In this document: positions 60,265 through 64,000 of the stretch, piece by piece
How positions within the stretch are numbered: position 1 is the stretch's first letter
Layout: every line of letters starts with the position of its first letter
NCBI RefSeq assembly: GCF_016316925.1
Contig: NZ_JAEEGB010000005.1
Location: 248,001 to 312,000, forward strand
Direction of reading: 5' to 3'
DNA: 64,000 bases
From: Clostridium aciditolerans
GTDB taxonomy: Bacteria; Bacillota; Clostridia; Clostridiales; Clostridiaceae
Notes under the pieces: model-generated
What the model saw: only the letters and a program-made list of their open reading frames with translations
The model's database searches: none
What the model was told of the DNA's origin: nothing
Translations under genes and position numbers: made by a program

Positions 60265-61239
60265 TTAATATTTAATTTCATAAGTTTTATTTAATTCCTT
60301 TAGTTCATCTTTAAATTTTTCTCGAACCCATAAAGGTTCTATAATTTCCATGCTATTAAAAAATCTAAAGGCAAGAGAAATATAAAAATCCGGCTTAGTT
60401 GTTTTCACATCAATCATATAACTGTCAGTCTCTTCTTTAACTTCACCATATTTAAAAAACACATAGTCTTTTATGCTAGGATATAGATTCTTCTTTATTC
60501 TTAACTTTATGAGTATGCTATCTTTATCTTCATAGGCTTTTTTAAAACAGCAAGTGCTGTAATAATTTCTCATATTGAAATCCTCAGGTGAATCGAAGAC
60601 TTCATTTAATAAAGAAATGCTATCTATTCTCTCAATATTTAAATGAACTTTTGAATTGCTCAACTCTGAAAATGCAACAATATACCATATGCCATCTTCA
60701 AACACAATTCCATAAGGTCTTATTATCTGCTCTACTAAACTTGAAGAAATACCTTCATCATAACTTACCTTTATTTTAAAGTTATATTTTAAGGCTTTTT
60801 TTACAATATCAAATACATAAGAGTTTTCAATATTAATATCATTAGATTTTATATCAAAAACTATTTTCTTTTGGACATCCTCAAAATCTTTTTTAAAGCA
60901 TTCATTTACAATATTCTCAATCTTTAAAAATGCAGAATTAGCAAAAGCAGTATAGCCTGGAATATTAATTATGTCCACTATTTTTTTAGCTAGAAGCAGA
61001 GCAAAAACTTCATCCTTATTAAACATTATTGGTGGTATAAAATAATCATCTAATAATTCATAGCCTCCTTCACTGCCTGGATAAGATACCACAGGTACAT
61101 TCATTTCACTTAGAGCCTGCATATCTCTATAGATAGTCCTAATATCAACTTCAAAAGTTTCTGATAACTCTTTTGCAGTCATTTTTTTCTTGTTCTTTAA
61201 GGCTAAAATTATAGCCATTAATCTTTCTATTTTCTGCAT
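60265..61239 (-). CDS. WYL-domain HTH transcriptional regulator (YafY type)
   Basis: 324 residues. An N-terminal HTH_11 winged helix (KKKMTAKELSETFEVDIRTIYRDMQ) and a WYL domain (residues ~140-215, RPYGIVFEDGIWYIVAFSEL) with a C-terminal WCX extension. WYL regulators sense ligands and control nearby genes. It begins 6 bases after the second nitroreductase gene, with GGTGAT before the ATG. The CTGACA-N6-TGTCAG repeat at 61845 is a candidate site. Confidence 0.87.
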   Translation of the reverse strand: MQKIERLMAIILALKNKKKMTAKELSETFEVDIRTIYRDMQALSEMNVPVVSYPGSEGGYELLDDYFIPPIMFNKDEVFALLLAKKIVDIINIPGYTAFANSAFLKIENIVNECFKKDFEDVQKKIVFDIKSNDINIENSYVFDIVKKALKYNFKIKVSYDEGISSSLVEQIIRPYGIVFEDGIWYIVAFSELSNSKVHLNIERIDSISLLNEVFDSPEDFNMRNYYSTCCFKKAYEDKDSILIKLRIKKNLYPSIKDYVFFKYGEVKEETDSYMIDVKTTKPDFYISLAFRFFNSMEIIEPLWVREKFKDELKELNKTYEIKY

Positions 61240-61245
61240 GTCGAA

Positions 61246-61758
61246 TCACCATGTATGAAAGTGTACTTTTGCTTCATTATATCTATTTGCTGATGCTTTT
61301 TTTTCTGCAGGATATCCGATGGATATAATGGAAACAGGAATTATTTCTTCTGGCAGTCCTAATATATCTTGAACATTTTTAGTTCTTGGTTCTACAGGAT
61401 ATATACTGATCCAAACTGCACCGAGTCCTTTTGAATGAGCAGCTAGCAGTATATTCTGAGTTGCAGCAGAACAATCCTGAACCCAAAGGTTAGGGCTTCC
61501 CTTATAAACATCTAAATCTTCACAAACTGCTATAGCTACTGAAGCGCCTTTAAGTGGAGCTGCAGCCTGCTTTTCTTCGATTATTTTATTCATTTTCTCT
61601 TTGCTTCTTATAACTAAGAACTCCCAAGGTTGCATGTTATTTGATGAAGGAGCAGCCATTGCAGCTCTTAAAAGTTCCTTTACCAATTCATCAGAAACTT
61701 CCTTTTCCTCATATTTTCTTATGCTTCTTCTTTCTAAAATTGCTTGCATAGCTTCCAT
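61246..61758 (-). CDS. Nitroreductase-family flavoprotein, second copy
   Basis: About 170 residues from the ATG at 61758, which has GAGGAGG 6 bases upstream. Motifs: ILERRSIRKYEEKEVSDELV, AMAAPSSNNMQPWEFLVIRS and AAHSKGLGAVWISIYPVEPR. Only distantly similar to the copy at 59675. First gene of an operon with the WYL regulator. Confidence 0.9.
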   Translation of the reverse strand: MEAMQAILERRSIRKYEEKEVSDELVKELLRAAMAAPSSNNMQPWEFLVIRSKEKMNKIIEEKQAAAPLKGASVAIAVCEDLDVYKGSPNLWVQDCSAATQNILLAAHSKGLGAVWISIYPVEPRTKNVQDILGLPEEIIPVSIISIGYPAEKKASANRYNEAKVHFHTW

Positions 61759-61844
61759 AATAGACCTCCTCATATTTCTTTTAAGTTACGAGTGACTCTT
61801 AATCATTTACTATCTTAACTAGCTTATACTAATAGTAACATAGC

Positions 61845-61870
61845 AATACTGACACAAACCTGTCAGTATT
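61845..61870 (-). promoter_or_regulatory. Inverted repeat between the nitroreductase and ysnF-type genes
   Basis: Perfect 10-bp arms AATACTGACA-CAAACC-TGTCAGTATT in the 353-base divergent region, about 90 bases before the nitroreductase start. It could be the operator of the WYL regulator. The remainder of the gap is A+T-rich and otherwise empty. Confidence 0.5.
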
Positions 61871-62111
61871 AATATTTATATTTTATAAATTTTTAGTATT
61901 TTAATTTTTAACCAGCTGGTACATCTTTTTATTATATTATTTTTTAGGATGATAAAAATTTTGTTTTTTACAATATCATTCAAAGTACTTATCTATAAAT
62001 TTGATAATACCAAATTTTAAACTCCATTGTAAGTATTTGTATTGGATAATCTTCGCCTAAAAAGGGAAACATAGCAACGTAAATAAAATTTAATGTTTAT
62101 TGGAGGTAATT

Positions 62112-62585
62112 ATGGCTAATATATTTGGAATTTGGGGCGATGAAGATAAAGATAACAATAACAACAAAACTGAGAATAGGACAGAAAATGCTGAAAATGA
62201 AAAACTTAGTCTTCGCCAAGAGCAGTTAGATATCAATAAAAATAAGGTTCAAGCGGGCGAGGTAATTTTGAGCAAAGACGTTGTAGAAGAACAAAAAACA
62301 GTTGATGTTCCCGTTACTCATGAAGAAGTTGTTATTGAAAGAAGATCTATTAATAATGAAGCCACTGACTCACCTATTGGCTCAACAGAGAGCATTCATA
62401 TTCCTGTAAGTGAAGAAAAAGTTGAAGTTGGCAAACATACAGTAGTAACAGGAGAAGTTTCAGCTCATAAGCGTGAAGTTGAGGAAACAAAAAAAGTGGA
62501 AGAAACTTTAAAAAGAGAAGAGGCTCGTATTGATACAGAAGGCAACCCTAACATAGTATCTAATAGTGAGAATAATATGCAGTAA
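62112..62585 (+). CDS. YsnF/AvaK-family (DUF2382) stress protein, copy 1
   Basis: About 157 residues, soluble and highly charged. The DUF2382 domain reads LRQEQLDINKNKVQAGEVIL, then VDVPVTHEEVVIERR, IHIPVSEEKVEVGKHTVVTG and the ending EETLKREEARIDTEGN. Family members are stress-induced proteins of unknown activity. ATG at 62112 has GGAGGT 4 bases upstream. Paralogue of the next gene; each has its own terminator. Confidence 0.83.
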   Translation: MANIFGIWGDEDKDNNNNKTENRTENAENEKLSLRQEQLDINKNKVQAGEVILSKDVVEEQKTVDVPVTHEEVVIERRSINNEATDSPIGSTESIHIPVSEEKVEVGKHTVVTGEVSAHKREVEETKKVEETLKREEARIDTEGNPNIVSNSENNMQ

Positions 62586-62610
62586 AGAATAATAAGGCTA
62601 GGCGCAAGAG

Positions 62611-62650
62611 CACCTTTCAAATCGCAAAAATGATTTGAAAGGTGTTTTTT
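62611..62650 (+). terminator. Terminator between the two YsnF-type genes
   Basis: 13-bp perfect stem CACCTTTCAAATC / GATTTGAAAGGTG followed by TTTTTT. Confidence 0.9.
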
Positions 62651-62716
62651 AAAAAATATATTAATTGCTTAACTTATAATGTAAATTCTACAAAAGATAA
62701 ATTTGGAGGGATTAAT

Positions 62717-63121
62717 ATGTCAAACAAATTATCATTTAATAATGATGGAATTTCTAACACAAAAATTCAACTGCACGAGGAGAAATTAGATATTGCAAAA
62801 AAGTGGGTACAAACTGGAGAAGTAAACATACACGAAGAGGTTTTAACAGAGGAAAAAAATATTACTGTACCTGTCAATCGTAAAGAACTTGTCATTGAGA
62901 AAAAAGGATCAGATGGAAATTCTGAAGCTATAAGGATACCGATTAGTGAAGAACGGGTTGAGATTACCAAGCATCCAATAGTTCTAGAAAACGTAGAAGT
63001 TTTCAAACGCCAATACCAAGACATTAAACCTGTTGAAGAGACTTTAAAAAAAGAAAAATTACATGTTGAAACTACTGGTGATGCTGCAGTTATTTATAAT
63101 GGATCTGAAAAGCATTTATAA
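62717..63121 (+). CDS. YsnF/AvaK-family (DUF2382) stress protein, copy 2
   Basis: 134 residues from the ATG at 62717 (GGAGGG upstream). Same domain as copy 1: LHEEKLDIAKKWVQTGEVNI, TVPVNRKELVIEKK, IRIPISEERVEITKHPIVLE and EETLKKEKLHVETTGD. The N-terminal 12-residue arm differs. Probably an ancient tandem duplication, since the DNA has diverged well. Confidence 0.83.
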   Translation: MSNKLSFNNDGISNTKIQLHEEKLDIAKKWVQTGEVNIHEEVLTEEKNITVPVNRKELVIEKKGSDGNSEAIRIPISEERVEITKHPIVLENVEVFKRQYQDIKPVEETLKKEKLHVETTGDAAVIYNGSEKHL

Positions 63122-63151
63122 TTCATATATTATATAAAAATACTTAAGCAG

Positions 63152-63180
63152 GAGTCACGCCCTAAAGTGACTCTTTTTTT
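63152..63180 (+). terminator. Terminator of YsnF copy 2
   Basis: 7-bp stem GAGTCAC / GTGACTC with an 8-base loop and TTTTTTT. Confidence 0.85.
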
Positions 63181-63295
63181 ATTTTCCTAAATTTCTGTTG
63201 CTTTTATATTCTGTAACAATAAATAAATTAAGTACATATTATATACTGCATAAACACAGCTATATACACAAGATAACAAAATGGAGGTAATAAAA

Positions 63296-64000
63296 TTGAA
63301 AGTATCAGTCAAAGGTAAACTCTTTTTATCCTTTGGGATAATTATTATTTTAACTCTTACCTTAGGTGTATATTCTATATTTGCAATTAAATCAGTAAAA
63401 AACAAATCTAATGAAATTAATATAGTATGGTTTAAAGGATTGGATACAGCATATGCAATAACTTCAGCAGCATCAGATTTAAGAGGTAGAGAGTACAAGC
63501 ATATACTGACCAGCGATATTAGTAATAAAGCAGATGTTCAAAAAAGCATGGAAAATTACAAAAATATAATCAACAGTAAATTAGAAGAATATAAAAAAAC
63601 TGCTGTATTAGATGAGGATATTAGATTATACAATGAAGTTAAAAAGGAATGGGAAGCATATCTTAGTATACACAATAAAACCCTTGAATTAAGTAATAAT
63701 GGTTACACCAAAGAAGCAGAAGCATTAACTGTTGGAGATGGATTAGTTGAGTACAACAAGCTTAGCAAAGCAGAGATGGATCTTATTAAATTTAACCAAG
63801 ATAACGCCCAAAAAGCATATAGTTTAAATGTAATGGTATATAATAGAGCTAAATTAATTCTTCTATCAACGCTTATAATAATAATTCTTCTAAGTGTTAT
63901 AGTTTCTTATATAATAGGTACCGGGATAGCTAAAGGTTTAAAAATAGCTAACGGCTTGTTAGATAAGACAGGCAAATATGATCTAATCTATGATCAAGAG
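63296..64000 (+). CDS. Methyl-accepting chemotaxis protein, N-terminal part (cut by window end)
   Basis: Partial. From TTG at 63296 (GGAGGT 7 bases upstream) the frame stays open to the window end, 235 codons. It begins MKVSVKGKLFLSFGIIIILT (first membrane helix), then a four-helix-bundle ligand domain (about residues 36-180), a second membrane helix (about 185-205) and the start of a HAMP linker. This is the layout of the receptor at 8090; the signalling part would lie beyond the window. Confidence 0.85.
   Translation, partial: MKVSVKGKLFLSFGIIIILTLTLGVYSIFAIKSVKNKSNEINIVWFKGLDTAYAITSAASDLRGREYKHILTSDISNKADVQKSMENYKNIINSKLEEYKKTAVLDEDIRLYNEVKKEWEAYLSIHNKTLELSNNGYTKEAEALTVGDGLVEYNKLSKAEMDLIKFNQDNAQKAYSLNVMVYNRAKLILLSTLIIIILLSVIVSYIIGTGIAKGLKIANGLLDKTGKYDLIYDQE

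Overview
The window is low-GC, densely packed DNA with strong GGAGG-type ribosome binding sites. Its gene content (M6 immune-inhibitor-type metalloproteases, HD-GYP proteins, an exosortase-G locus, a spore-coat CotJC remnant, SEC-C methionine aminopeptidase, YsnF-type stress proteins) points to an anaerobic, spore-forming Clostridium or close relative. It is chromosomal and lacks rRNA and tRNA genes. Several stretches show mobile or decaying DNA.

Layout. 0.1-9.8 kb: orphan sugar-type solute-binding lipoprotein, alpha/beta hydrolase, HD-GYP protein, a secreted two-repeat protein, a MacAB-like efflux operon and a chemotaxis receptor. 9.97-10.45 kb: no protein gene, but a promoter, an 18-bp long-range stem enclosing several hairpins, and a terminator, which together look like a free-standing structured RNA of about 440 nt. 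10.5-13.5 kb: MASE3/PAS histidine kinase and a DUF975 membrane protein. 14.2-21.3 kb: a complete XrtG (exosortase G) locus with its predicted cargo protein, two glycosyltransferases, a PTPS-related pair and a GtrA protein. Three related 260-315 bp inverted-repeat elements (MITE-like) lie at about 2.4, 13.5 and 14.9 kb. 21.6-33.5 kb: a DUF1835/MazG-like fusion, two tandem M6 proteases, an OhrR/glutathione-peroxidase pair, a glycolipid-binding-fold protein with a LexA-like box, methionine aminopeptidase, aldo/keto reductase and a CBS protein. 33.7-37.3 kb: a three-subunit molybdenum hydroxylase of xanthine dehydrogenase type.

37.4-45.3 kb is an accessory region: a CotJC fragment, a secreted orphan protein, Dam methylase, a phage lysis module (holin, amidase) with a frameshifted DUF5659 gene, an IS200 element, a broken IS91-like transposase, a truncated AEC permease and a GNAT remnant. 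45.6-54.9 kb concerns the cell envelope: an Amj-type lipid II flippase with a metallo-hydrolase, a second HD-GYP protein, and a bacitracin-resistance-like set (response regulator, histidine kinase, BcrA/BcrB-like ABC transporter, UppP). 55-58.9 kb holds a second two-component system with a phospholipid-methyltransferase-like gene, a GNAT gene and a VTT membrane protein. Two promoters here carry the same CTTAA-N5-CTTAA site at the same distance from the -10 box. 59-61.8 kb: YjdF with its azaaromatic-binding riboswitch, two nitroreductases and a WYL regulator. 62-64 kb: two YsnF-type stress proteins and the start of another chemotaxis receptor.

All family assignments come from reading sequence motifs; no database search was possible.
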